Below are positions 51,945 to 60,023 of a DNA stretch of 64,000 bases, piece by piece. Position numbers and translations under genes: made by a program. Source of the DNA: an uncultured Aquitalea sp. (GTDB lineage: Bacteria > Pseudomonadota > Gammaproteobacteria > Burkholderiales > Chromobacteriaceae); NCBI RefSeq assembly GCF_945957525.1, contig NZ_CAMFLA010000004.1, positions 165,386 to 229,385 on the forward strand, given 5' to 3'. The number at the start of each line of letters is the position of its first letter. The first letter of the stretch is position 1. The notes beneath the pieces were generated by a model. The model saw only the letters and a program-made list of their open reading frames with translations, was not told where the DNA came from and searched no databases.

Positions 51945-51986
51945 ATGAATCACCAGCGCACCCTTTGCAGGTCTCGCCAAGCTTAA
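51945..51986 (+). CDS. 13-codon ORF with strong ribosome site before rtcB2
   Basis: AAGGAG (51932-51937) lies seven bases before ATG 51945, and the frame stops after 13 codons (MNHQRTLCRSRQA). It ends 84 bases before rtcB2. A GCGCT-GCATT-AGCGC hairpin lies just after it, near 51994-52008. It is either a leader peptide or the truncated start of a gene displaced when the rtcB2-prfH cassette was inserted. Both readings are inference. Confidence 0.4.
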   Translation: MNHQRTLCRSRQA

Positions 51987-52070
51987 CTACTCGCGCTGCA
52001 TTAGCGCGCTTCAAAAGCCCGGCCAAGGCCTGCCAATCCCCCCTCCTAATTTCTTTTTCAGGATTGGCAT

Positions 52071-53216
52071 ATGGGCAATTCCATACAGCATTTAGCTGAT
52101 GGCGTACATTTGATCGCCTCAGCGAAAACCTGGATCGAAGGTAAAGCGATCCAACAATTGCATCACACCGCATCCCTGCCGGGCATGCGCCGCGTAGCCG
52201 GCATGCCGGATCTTCACCCTGGCCGTGGTTACCCTGTTGGCGCCGCATTTTTCTCTATTGGCCGCCTTTACCCCGCACTGATCGGCAACGATATAGGCTG
52301 CGGCATGGCTTTGTGGCAAACATCGCTACCGCGCACAAAGTACTCGGCCAGCAAACTCGAAAAAAACCTGGGCAATATCGATGGGCCGCTCGAAAGCCAC
52401 TGGCAAGAGCGTATTGCCTCTTTGGGCTTGCCCTACAGCGGATATGAAACAGCGCTGGGCACCATTGGGGGAGGCAATCATTTTGCCGAGCTGCAAACAT
52501 TGGATGCCATTTATGTGCCGGCCATGCTGGAAAGCGCGGGCCTAGATAAAAGCAAACTGTTGCTGCTGGTGCATAGCGGGTCTCGCGGTTTTGGCCAAGC
52601 TATTTTGCAACGGCATGTCGAAACGCATAACCATCAAGGGCTGGAAGAAGGCTCAAGCGCCTGCGCGGATTATCTGGCGCAGCACGAAGCCGCCCTGCGC
52701 TATGCCCACGCCAACAGACAATTGATCGCTCGGCGCATGCTGGAACGACTCCGGGCTGAAGGTGATTGCCTGCTGGACATTGATCACAACCTGTTAAGTT
52801 GCGAAACCATCAATGGCGAGACAGGCTGGCTGCACCGCAAAGGCGCTACTCCGGCCACACAAGGACTGGTGGTCATTCCCGGCTCCCGAGGAGATTACAG
52901 CTATCTGGTGAAACCGCTACCTTCGGCAAACAGCCTGTTCACATTGGCACACGGTGCGGGCCGAAAATGGATGAGAAGCGAATGCAAAGAACGCCTCGCC
53001 TCTCGATACAAACTGCAGCAACTCAGCCGCACCGTGCTTGGCAGCCATGTCATTTGCGATGACCGCGAGCTGATCTATGAGGAGGCCCCGGAGGCTTACA
53101 AGAATATAGAAACCGTCATCGACTCCCTGCAATCTGCCGGGCTGATCGAACCAGTGGCGCGTCTGAAACCAGTGCTGACTTACAAAACCCGAAGGGAGAG
53201 CAACTCATGCTGCTGA
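52071..53216 (+). CDS. RNA ligase RtcB2 of the RtcB2-PrfH ribosome-repair pair
   Basis: A 381-residue RtcB-family 3'-phosphate RNA ligase, shorter than housekeeping RtcB. Manganese and GTP site motifs are visible: MPDLHPGRGYPVGAAF, GNDIGCGMALW with the conserved Asp and Cys, GTIGGGNHFAE, VHSGSRGFGQ, and LAHGAGRKW with the His that becomes guanylated. The gene overlaps prfH by ten bases. RtcB2-PrfH pairs repair ribosomes cut in the 16S decoding centre by E3-type ribotoxins: PrfH frees the nascent chain and RtcB2 reseals the rRNA. Base composition is less GC-rich than neighbouring genes, suggesting horizontal gain. Confidence 0.9.
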   Translation: MGNSIQHLADGVHLIASAKTWIEGKAIQQLHHTASLPGMRRVAGMPDLHPGRGYPVGAAFFSIGRLYPALIGNDIGCGMALWQTSLPRTKYSASKLEKNLGNIDGPLESHWQERIASLGLPYSGYETALGTIGGGNHFAELQTLDAIYVPAMLESAGLDKSKLLLLVHSGSRGFGQAILQRHVETHNHQGLEEGSSACADYLAQHEAALRYAHANRQLIARRMLERLRAEGDCLLDIDHNLLSCETINGETGWLHRKGATPATQGLVVIPGSRGDYSYLVKPLPSANSLFTLAHGAGRKWMRSECKERLASRYKLQQLSRTVLGSHVICDDRELIYEEAPEAYKNIETVIDSLQSAGLIEPVARLKPVLTYKTRRESNSCC

Positions 53217-53830
53217 TTGAAATCTCCGCCGCGCAAGGCCCGCAGGAATGCGAACTGGCAGTAGTCAAGGCGTGGCGACGCTTGTTGGCCGAAGCTGCAG
53301 CGCTCAACGTTCAGGTTCAGCTCATCCAGCAGATGCCTGGCAGCCAGCACGGTACATGCCTCTCTGTTCTACTCGCACTAGAGGGGGAGCAGTCAGCACC
53401 ACTGGCCAGGCAGTGGCAAGGCACCGTGCAGTGGACATGCCAAAGTCCCTACCGCCCCAAACACCCCCGGAAAAACTGGTTCATCGGTGTTGCCGCCTAC
53501 GAGGAGACCGCACAGTCCGCCAGTCAGGATATACGCTTTGAAGCCTGTCGCGCCTCGGGACCGGGCGGCCAACACGTCAACAAGACCGACTCCGCCATTC
53601 GCGCCACTCATATTGCGAGCGGCATCAGCGTCAAGGTACAGACAGAACGCAGCCAGCATGCCAATAAGCGTCTGGCAGTTTTGCTGATCCACAAAAAACT
53701 CAAGGAACTCGATGCGCAGCAGCGTGATGCACGCAACGCTGCAAGAAGGCAGTTTCATCATGAAGTGGAGCGAGGCAACCCGCGCCGCATCTTCAAAGGG
53801 GAACGCTTTGAGCCCGTAGCGTCAAGCTGA
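53207..53830 (+). CDS. prfH: peptide release factor H homologue
   Basis: A 207-residue class I release-factor-like protein. The GGQ motif lies in SGPGGQHVNKTDSAIRATH (near residue 121), with a basic C-terminal part. Stop-codon-reading domain 2 of RF1/RF2 is replaced by a short N-terminal region, as in PrfH. It is expected to act on ribosomes with a cleaved decoding centre, releasing the peptide so RtcB2 can ligate the rRNA. It starts inside the end of rtcB2. It carries one GTTGGCCGAAG copy, so if the cassette was imported it has had time to acquire the word or came from a relative. Confidence 0.92.
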   Translation: MLLIEISAAQGPQECELAVVKAWRRLLAEAAALNVQVQLIQQMPGSQHGTCLSVLLALEGEQSAPLARQWQGTVQWTCQSPYRPKHPRKNWFIGVAAYEETAQSASQDIRFEACRASGPGGQHVNKTDSAIRATHIASGISVKVQTERSQHANKRLAVLLIHKKLKELDAQQRDARNAARRQFHHEVERGNPRRIFKGERFEPVASS

Positions 53831-53852
53831 CCGACATACCCCATGGCACCCG

Positions 53853-53877
53853 ACACGGCCCTTTGCACGGGCCGTGT
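53853..53877 (+). terminator. hairpin after prfH
   Basis: ACACGGCCC and GGGCCGTGT are perfect 9-bp arms around a seven-base loop, followed by a weak pyrimidine run (CTTGCCTTCCCC). Confidence 0.6.
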
Positions 53878-53921
53878 CTTGCCTTCCCCCAGCATCCACC
53901 ACCAACACAATCAAGCTCGGA

Positions 53922-54548
53922 TTAACTCCGCCCTTCAGCCCAGGCCAAGCGGCAAGCCAAAGCAACAAACACCCCGCTCAGCAGATAGCGCGGCCAGCCC
54001 GCCTTTTTGCGCAGCAGCCGTTTGGCCATCTTGTCCGCCAGCAGGATCACTACGCCGTTCACCGCAAGCCCTACCAGATTCAGCACGCTGGCCAAGGTCA
54101 TCATCTGCACAAGCACGCCGCCCCGCTCCGCTTGCACAAACTGGGGAAATAGCGCCAGCACAAACAAAGCCATCTTGGGATTGAGCAGATTGGTTAACAG
54201 CCCTTGCAGCACAATGCGGCGACTTGGGATTGGCGCAGGCTCGCTGTCAGTCTGACTTGCAGGTTTACCGAAGAGGGTCTTGCCCGCCAACCACAAGAGA
54301 TAAGCGGCGCCGGCATAACGCACCGCGTCATACACTGCGGGCGCGGCCAGCAGCAGGCCGGACAAACCCAGCGCCGTCGCCAGCGCATGACAATAGGTGC
54401 CAAGCTGGATGCCCGCCAGCGTGGCCAGTCCAGCCGAACGCCCTTGGCTCACGGATCGGGAAACAATCAGCAGCATGTCGGGCCCGGGCGTAGCCGTCAG
54501 CGCAAGGCAAGCAAGGGAGAACAGCAGGAGTGTATCGAGGGAGGGCAT
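53922..54548 (-). CDS. LysE/RhtB-family exporter
   Basis: A 208-residue exporter with six helices. ALTATPGPDMLLIVSRSVSQG (residues 16-36 region) and LLTNLLNPKMALFVLALFPQF (near residue 118-138) are the family signatures. It is closer in pattern to the RhtB/RhtC homoserine-threonine exporters than the 28-kb copy. It is convergent with prfH and divergent from the chemotaxis cluster. No dedicated regulator is adjacent. Confidence 0.88.
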   Translation of the reverse strand: MPSLDTLLLFSLACLALTATPGPDMLLIVSRSVSQGRSAGLATLAGIQLGTYCHALATALGLSGLLLAAPAVYDAVRYAGAAYLLWLAGKTLFGKPASQTDSEPAPIPSRRIVLQGLLTNLLNPKMALFVLALFPQFVQAERGGVLVQMMTLASVLNLVGLAVNGVVILLADKMAKRLLRKKAGWPRYLLSGVFVALACRLAWAEGRS

Positions 54549-54861
54549 GACGGGCCTTTCTGCGCAAAGCGCGAAAGGAATAACATTCTAATTTCCCGCC
54601 TCGGCATCAACAAGCCCTCTCGCCCTGCCCCATCGCCGCCAAACTGGCCGTATTTATCGCTCAAAACAAGGCTCGCATGGCAAAGACCTTGCAGAAATCG
54701 TGGCTTTGCGGGCTTTTTAGTCTAGCATTATGAAAAAAACATCCCCGTCGGGCTGTTTGCTTGAAGATGCCGCCAGTGCTCCCGCCGGGAATCACAAACC
54801 ATCAAGCCCGCCACTAACCACCGAGTCCACTGAATCATCCCGACAACACGGAGGCTCCACC
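54549..54861. other. gap before chemotaxis cluster
   Basis: This 313-bp interval should hold the promoter of the cheVVYZA unit. I looked for a FliA-type promoter and did not find a convincing one. An in-frame ATG at 54730 would extend cheV by 44 residues but has no ribosome site. Nothing else is recognised. Confidence 0.5.
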
Positions 54862-55806
54862 TTGTCTGACCTACTCAAAAAGATTGATGCAAGAACCAAG
54901 CTGGCAGGCAACAACAAGCTGGAAATTCTCCTGTTCTCGCTGGGTCACGATGAGCGCACCAAGCGCAAAGAAGTATTTGGCATCAATGTCTTCAAGGTGC
55001 GCGAAGTGATGCGCGCCCCGGAGATCACCAGCGCGCCGGAAATGCCGGCGTCAGTAGAGGGCATGGTGAGCCTGCGCGGCAGTCTGGTGCCTGTCATCGA
55101 CCTGGCCAAGTACACCGGCATCGTGACCAACAGCAAGCCTGAAATCATGATAGTGACCGAGTACAACGGCAAGACGCAGGGCTTTCTGGTAGAGGCCGTG
55201 GACACCATATTGCGACTCGACTGGTCCGTCATGCGCGTGCCGCCCGACATGATCACCAGCCGCATGGCCGGCCTTGTTACCGCCGTCACCGAGCTTGAAA
55301 ACGGCGCACTGGTCATGATGGTGGACGTGGAAAAAATCCTGGCGGAGACCTCGCTGAGCGACGACGCTCACCTGTTTCTCAACATCGAGCCGGTCAAGGA
55401 AGAACGCATGGTTTTCTTCACGGACGACTCCGCCGTTGCCCGCAAGCAGGTGCAACAAACCCTGGAGGCCATGCAACTCAAGTACACCTCGTCTATAAAT
55501 GGCATGCGTGCCTGGGAAGAACTGCAGAAAATGGCCGCACAGGCGGAACTGGCCGGCAAGCAATTGAATGAAACCCTGCACCTGGTGTTGACCGATGTGG
55601 AAATGCCGGAAATGGATGGTTACATGCTGACCAAGCTGATCAAGACCGACCCCCGTTTCAGCGGTATTCCGGTGCTGATGCACTCCTCGCTTTCCGGCAA
55701 TTCAAACCAGAAACTGGGCGAATCGGTAGGCGTTGACGCCTATGTATCAAAGTTTGAGGCACAAAAACTGGCGCTGAAGCTGCGAGAGATGCTGAAATTG
55801 CACTAG
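54862..55806 (+). CDS. cheV: CheV coupling protein (first of two)
   Basis: A 314-residue CheW-receiver fusion. Residues 10-165 are a CheW-type SH3 domain ([39 protein letters not shown]), and residues 180-310 are a receiver with TDDSAVARK, phospho-acceptor Asp in [15 protein letters not shown], and Ser/Lys at the switch positions (MHSSLSG, YVSKF). It links receptors to CheA and may adapt by phosphorylation. The start is TTG 54862, with GGAGG seven bases upstream; this aligns its N-terminus ([15 protein letters not shown]) with that of the next gene. It opens the chemotaxis operon. Confidence 0.9.
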   Translation: MSDLLKKIDARTKLAGNNKLEILLFSLGHDERTKRKEVFGINVFKVREVMRAPEITSAPEMPASVEGMVSLRGSLVPVIDLAKYTGIVTNSKPEIMIVTEYNGKTQGFLVEAVDTILRLDWSVMRVPPDMITSRMAGLVTAVTELENGALVMMVDVEKILAETSLSDDAHLFLNIEPVKEERMVFFTDDSAVARKQVQQTLEAMQLKYTSSINGMRAWEELQKMAAQAELAGKQLNETLHLVLTDVEMPEMDGYMLTKLIKTDPRFSGIPVLMHSSLSGNSNQKLGESVGVDAYVSKFEAQKLALKLREMLKLH

Positions 55807-55851
55807 GCAACAACAACAAACAACATACAGGCCATTCAAGGGAGGAAAACA

Positions 55852-56793
55852 ATGTCAAACAAAGACCTGTCACTGCTTGCCACTGTGGATGCGCGCACGA
55901 AACTGGCTGGTTCCAACAAGATGGAAATCCTGCTTTTTTCGCTTGGCGCGCGCGAAACCTTCGGCATCAATGTATTCAAGGTGAGGGAAGTCTCCCAGGC
56001 GCCGGCCATTACCAAGTCTCCCAACATGCCGTTTGGCGTAAAAGGCGTCATATCGCTGCGCGGCAATATCATCCCCATCATTTCATTGGCGGCATTCATT
56101 GAGACCGAAAACAACGCCAAGCAATACGACACCATGATCGTCACCGAATTCAACAAAAGCACGCAGGCTTTTCTGGTGGACTCGGTGGACCGCATCATTC
56201 GCGTTGACTGGAACCGGGTGCGCGCGCCAGAGAACATGACCACCACCGGCGCCGTGGGCAACAACATGATTACCGCCATTACCGAGCTTGACGACGGCAA
56301 GCTGGTTTCCATTCTGGACGTGGAACAAGTGCTGGCCACGGTGGTGGGCGAAACCCGCCTGCCGGATATCCCCGCCGCGCAATTGGAAGCCAACCAGTAC
56401 ATGTTTTTTGTCGACGACTCCGTTGTGGCCAGAAAAGAAATCGCTGGCCTGCTCGACAAAATGGGCATCAAGTACCAGCAGGCCAACAATGGCCGGGAAG
56501 CCTGGGACAGGCTGCAAGTGCTGGCCAGCCGCAATTTTGACGAAGGCGAGTCTTTGCAGGACTACCTTAAAATCATCCTGGTTGACGCGGAAATGCCGGA
56601 AATGGATGGTTACGTACTTACCAAGCTGATCAAATCCGACGCCCGCTTCAGCGGCATTCCGGTCATCATGCATTCGTCCCTGTCATCCAACGCCAACAAG
56701 GCCATGGGCTCCAGCGTCGGCGTGGATGCGTACGTCGCCAAGTTCGACCCGATCGTTCTGTCGGAAACGCTGACCCCCCATTTGCACAGGTAA
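55852..56793 (+). CDS. cheV: CheV coupling protein (second of two)
   Basis: A 313-residue paralogue of the preceding gene with the same CheW-REC layout: [20 protein letters not shown] at the N-terminus, [17 protein letters not shown], then [15 protein letters not shown] and phospho-acceptor Asp in [14 protein letters not shown]. Loop differences in the CheW part and between the domains suggest the two CheVs serve different receptors or sites. GGGAGG precedes the ATG. It lies 45 bp after the first cheV and 47 bp before cheY. Confidence 0.93.
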   Translation: MSNKDLSLLATVDARTKLAGSNKMEILLFSLGARETFGINVFKVREVSQAPAITKSPNMPFGVKGVISLRGNIIPIISLAAFIETENNAKQYDTMIVTEFNKSTQAFLVDSVDRIIRVDWNRVRAPENMTTTGAVGNNMITAITELDDGKLVSILDVEQVLATVVGETRLPDIPAAQLEANQYMFFVDDSVVARKEIAGLLDKMGIKYQQANNGREAWDRLQVLASRNFDEGESLQDYLKIILVDAEMPEMDGYVLTKLIKSDARFSGIPVIMHSSLSSNANKAMGSSVGVDAYVAKFDPIVLSETLTPHLHR

Positions 56794-56840
56794 CGCCCAT
56801 CCATTGCAGACTGCCGCCAGTCTTCAAAAGGGAGAAATTC

Positions 56841-57230
56841 ATGGTAGACAAAAACATGAAATTCCTCGTTGTGGACGATTTTTCCACGATGAGGCGCATT
56901 GTCCGGAATCTGTTGAAAGAGTTGGGCTTTACCAATATTGACGAGGCCGAGGATGGACAGGTTGCCCTGCACAAATTGAAAAACCAGCATTTCGACTTTG
57001 TCGTCTCTGACTGGAACATGCCCAACATGACCGGCATCGAGCTGCTCAAAGCCGTGCGCGCGGATCCGCAAATTCAAAAGTTGCCGTTCATGATGATTAC
57101 CGCCGAAGCCAAGAGAGAAAACATCATCGAAGCCGCCGGAGCAGGCGCCAGCGGCTATATTGTCAAGCCGTTTACAGCCGCCACGCTGGAAGAAAAGCTG
57201 GGCAAGATATTCCAGAATCTGAACATGTAG
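56841..57230 (+). CDS. cheY: chemotaxis response regulator CheY
   Basis: A 129-residue receiver that binds the flagellar switch when phosphorylated. Asp12-Asp13, phospho-acceptor Asp57 ([10 protein letters not shown]), Thr87 (MITAEA) and Lys109 (IVKPFTA) fall at exactly the E. coli numbers. The alpha4-beta5-alpha5 face needed for FliM is conserved. GGGAGA precedes the ATG. It is followed by its phosphatase gene cheZ. Confidence 0.97.
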   Translation: MVDKNMKFLVVDDFSTMRRIVRNLLKELGFTNIDEAEDGQVALHKLKNQHFDFVVSDWNMPNMTGIELLKAVRADPQIQKLPFMMITAEAKRENIIEAAGAGASGYIVKPFTAATLEEKLGKIFQNLNM

Positions 57231-57278
57231 TGAATGTAAGCAGGCAATATCACTAGCCTGCCGGGGAGGAAATAAAAC

Positions 57279-58037
57279 ATGCCTGATCACATTCTAGATA
57301 GCGGAGACTCTCCGGACCTGGAAGCACTGTTCGACAGCATTGCCAGCCAGCACAACGACGCTGCGGCAGCGCCTGCCGAAACGGCCGCCCCAAGCGGGAC
57401 CGCAGACGGCGGAATGGCTGGCAATGGCGAAAATACGCAAGCCATGTATGAGCAGGTAGGCCAGATCACGCGGAAGATGCACAACGCCTTGCGCGACATG
57501 GGCTACGACAAATCGCTTGAACGCGTGGCGGAATCCATTCCGGACGCCAAAGATCGTCTGAGCTATATCGCCAGCCTGACCAAGAACGCCGCCGACAAGG
57601 TGCTCAACGCCATCGATGAAGCTCAACCGCTGCAGGAAGAGCTGGGCAAGCAAGGCGATGTGCTGGCCCAACGCTGGGACAAGCTGTTCAATGGGCAACT
57701 GGGCGTCGAAGAGTTCAAGCAGCTTTCCGCTGAAACCAAGGCTTTTCTTGAGGCCATCCCCGACAAGACGCAGCAAACCAACTCCATCTTGCTAGAAATC
57801 GTCATCGCTCAGGACTTCCAGGACCTGACCGGACAAGTCATCAAGAAAATGATGGACATGTTTCAAAACCTGGAAAGCGAAATGGTCAACCTGCTGGTTG
57901 AGTTTTCACCCGATTCGCGCAAGACCGCGCTGGACTCCTCTCTGCTCAACGGCCCGGTCGTCAACCACGACGGCAGCGCTGACGTGGTTTCCAACCAGCA
58001 GCAAGTGGATGACTTGCTGGACAGTCTGGGTTTCTGA
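57279..58037 (+). CDS. cheZ: CheY-P phosphatase CheZ
   Basis: A 252-residue helical protein. The active-site segment IAQDFQDLTGQVIKKM (near residue 170) holds the Asp and Gln used to dephosphorylate CheY-P, and the last residues (QQVDDLLDSLGF) are the classical CheY-binding tail. The N-terminal 45 residues are Ala/Pro-rich and probably disordered. GGGGAGGAA precedes the ATG. CheZ here fits the betaproteobacterial and gammaproteobacterial chemotaxis type. Confidence 0.96.
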   Translation: MPDHILDSGDSPDLEALFDSIASQHNDAAAAPAETAAPSGTADGGMAGNGENTQAMYEQVGQITRKMHNALRDMGYDKSLERVAESIPDAKDRLSYIASLTKNAADKVLNAIDEAQPLQEELGKQGDVLAQRWDKLFNGQLGVEEFKQLSAETKAFLEAIPDKTQQTNSILLEIVIAQDFQDLTGQVIKKMMDMFQNLESEMVNLLVEFSPDSRKTALDSSLLNGPVVNHDGSADVVSNQQQVDDLLDSLGF

Positions 58038-58060
58038 TTTTTGCTCAAGGGGGATAAGCG

Positions 58061-59884
58061 ATGAGCGTATTCGGCGGCATGGAAGAATTACTACAAGATT
58101 TCCTCATGGAAGCCACCGACTTGCTGTCCGACGTGGACAACAAGCTGGTTGAGCTGGAAAAGCGTCCTGAAGACAAGGCTCTGCTGAACGAGATTTTCAG
58201 GGGCTTTCACACCATCAAGGGCGGCGCAGGCTTCCTCAATGTCAATCCGATGGTGAGCCTCTGCCACCGTACGGAAAACCTTTTCGACAAACTGCGCAAT
58301 GGCGAGCTGGCGCTGAACCCCAGGGTGATGGACGTCATTCTGGATGCGACGGGCATTGTCAGGGATATGTTTGGCACCCTGGGGCAAGGCATGATGCCTG
58401 CCGAAGCGGATGCCCACATCATTGAAGCACTGGACAATGTGCTGGCCGGCAAGCCGCTGGACGATGAGCCTGTCACCGCATCCGCCCCCCCGCCGCCGCA
58501 AGCCGCGCCGGTGGAAAGCGCCCCTCCGCCTCCCGCGCCGGCGGCAACGCCGGCCCCGCCGCCCCCCGTCCAGCTGGCGCCGCCACCCGCTCCCACGCCT
58601 GCTCACCCGGTTCCGGCAGAACGGCCCAGCCCGCAAAAGGCACCGGCCAGTTCGGGCTCTAGCGCTGGCAGCACGCAAGAAAACACCATCCGCATTGATA
58701 CGGCGCGCCTCGACATGGTGCTGAATCTCTCGGGTGAAATCGGCCTGACCAAAAACCGGCTCACCACGCTGCGCACTGAGATCCTTCAAGGCCTGAATAC
58801 CGGCGTTACCCTGCGCTCGCTTGATGAATCCATCAACCAGCTGGACCTGCTGGTGGGCGATCTGCAAAACGCGGTCATGAAAACCCGCATGCAGCCGGTT
58901 GGCCGGTTGTTCCAGAAATACCCCAGGCTGGCGCGCGATCTGGCAAGACAGCTGGGCAAGGACGTGGACCTGGTGTTGTCCGGTGAGGAAACCGAGCTGG
59001 ACAAAACCATGATCGAAGACCTGAACGATCCGCTGGTGCATCTGGTGCGCAACGCAGTGGATCATGGCGTGGAGTCGCCGGAAGAACGCATTGCCGCCGG
59101 CAAGAATCCGCAATCCACCATTCAGCTGACCGCCGAACAGGTAGGCGACCACATCCTGATCACCATCACCGACGACGGCAAGGGGATGAGCCCGGAAGGC
59201 TTGCGCCGCAAAGCGGTGGAAAAAGGCCTGATCGATCAGGAAACCGCCAACGGCCTGGATGAAAAGCAGTGTCTGCAGCTCATCTTCATGCCCGGCTTTT
59301 CCACCAAGGACCAGATTTCAAGCGTGTCCGGCCGCGGCGTGGGCATGGACGTGGTGCGTACCAACATCCAGAAACTCAATGGCCGCATCGACATCAACTC
59401 CACCCAGGGGGAAGGCACGCGCATCAGCATCTCGCTGCCGCTGACGCTGGCCATCCTGCCAGTGCTGGTGGTGCGCTCCTGCAATCAGCCGTTTGCGGTG
59501 CCGCTGGCCATGGTTCGGGAGATCATCACCTTCGACCCCAACACCATGCAGGAAATATCCGGCAAGCCCACTATCGTGGTGCGCGACGAAATCCTGCCCT
59601 TGCGGGCGCTGTCGGCCTTGCTGGGTTGGCAGCCCACGCAAAAGCCGCACTTTGGCGTGCTGATGCAATCTGCGGAAAAGTCTTTCATTCTGGCGGTGGA
59701 TTCCTTCGTCGGCCGCGACGACGTAGTCATCAAACCCTTGCAGAACATTCGCCCCAAAGGCGTGGCGGGCGCCACCCTGTCCGGCGACGGCTCGGTTGTG
59801 CTGGTGTTGGACATGGAGGACTTGATGAACACCGGCGACAGCAACCAGAACCTGGCCAAAACCTCGGACTTCATCCAGCACTGA
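58061..59884 (+). CDS. cheA: chemotaxis histidine kinase CheA, P2 domain not seen
   Basis: A 607-residue kinase. P1 (residues 1-110) has phospho-His50 in FRGFHTIKGGAGF. Residues about 135-205 are a Pro/Ala-rich linker where the CheY-binding P2 domain usually lies. P3 begins at RIDTARLDMVLNLSGEIGL, and P4 has the N box HLVRNAVDHGVES and ITDDGKGMS. P5 is a CheW-like domain from about 460. Without a visible P2, transfer to CheY may rely on other contacts. It ends the cluster: no cheW, cheR, cheB or receptor gene follows, and a terminator lies 50 bases on. Confidence 0.95.
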   Translation: MSVFGGMEELLQDFLMEATDLLSDVDNKLVELEKRPEDKALLNEIFRGFHTIKGGAGFLNVNPMVSLCHRTENLFDKLRNGELALNPRVMDVILDATGIVRDMFGTLGQGMMPAEADAHIIEALDNVLAGKPLDDEPVTASAPPPPQAAPVESAPPPPAPAATPAPPPPVQLAPPPAPTPAHPVPAERPSPQKAPASSGSSAGSTQENTIRIDTARLDMVLNLSGEIGLTKNRLTTLRTEILQGLNTGVTLRSLDESINQLDLLVGDLQNAVMKTRMQPVGRLFQKYPRLARDLARQLGKDVDLVLSGEETELDKTMIEDLNDPLVHLVRNAVDHGVESPEERIAAGKNPQSTIQLTAEQVGDHILITITDDGKGMSPEGLRRKAVEKGLIDQETANGLDEKQCLQLIFMPGFSTKDQISSVSGRGVGMDVVRTNIQKLNGRIDINSTQGEGTRISISLPLTLAILPVLVVRSCNQPFAVPLAMVREIITFDPNTMQEISGKPTIVVRDEILPLRALSALLGWQPTQKPHFGVLMQSAEKSFILAVDSFVGRDDVVIKPLQNIRPKGVAGATLSGDGSVVLVLDMEDLMNTGDSNQNLAKTSDFIQH

Positions 59885-59934
59885 CCAAGCGCCGCCCCGC
59901 CCCCCTTGCCGGGCAAGCAGCGCAGCCACCAAGC

Positions 59935-59966
59935 AGCCCCTTGGCTTACAGCCCAAGGGGCTTTTG
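59935..59966 (+). terminator. terminator of the chemotaxis operon
   Basis: AGCCCCTTGG pairs with CCAAGGGGCT over ten bases across an eight-base loop, followed by TTTT. Confidence 0.88.
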
Positions 59967-59978
59967 TCATCCGCAGCG

Positions 59979-59993
59979 AGGTTGGCCGAAGCG
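59979..59993 (+). repeat. dispersed word, extended copy (intergenic)
   Basis: AGGTTGGCCGAAGCG lies between the che terminator and the convergent permease stop, a location like the copies at 26.3 and 34.8 kb. Confidence 0.7.
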
Positions 59994-60023
59994 CGCCGGC
60001 CTGACACCAGCCGCCGCAAGGCG

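Noticed and set aside
54730..54861. Upstream ATG start for the first cheV
   Set aside because: It has no ribosome site and the extra 44 residues have no counterpart in the second CheV; TTG 54862 has GGAGG at ideal spacing.
54549..54861. FliA (sigma-28) promoter for the chemotaxis cluster
   Set aside because: No TAAA...GCCGATAA-like pair at correct spacing was seen.
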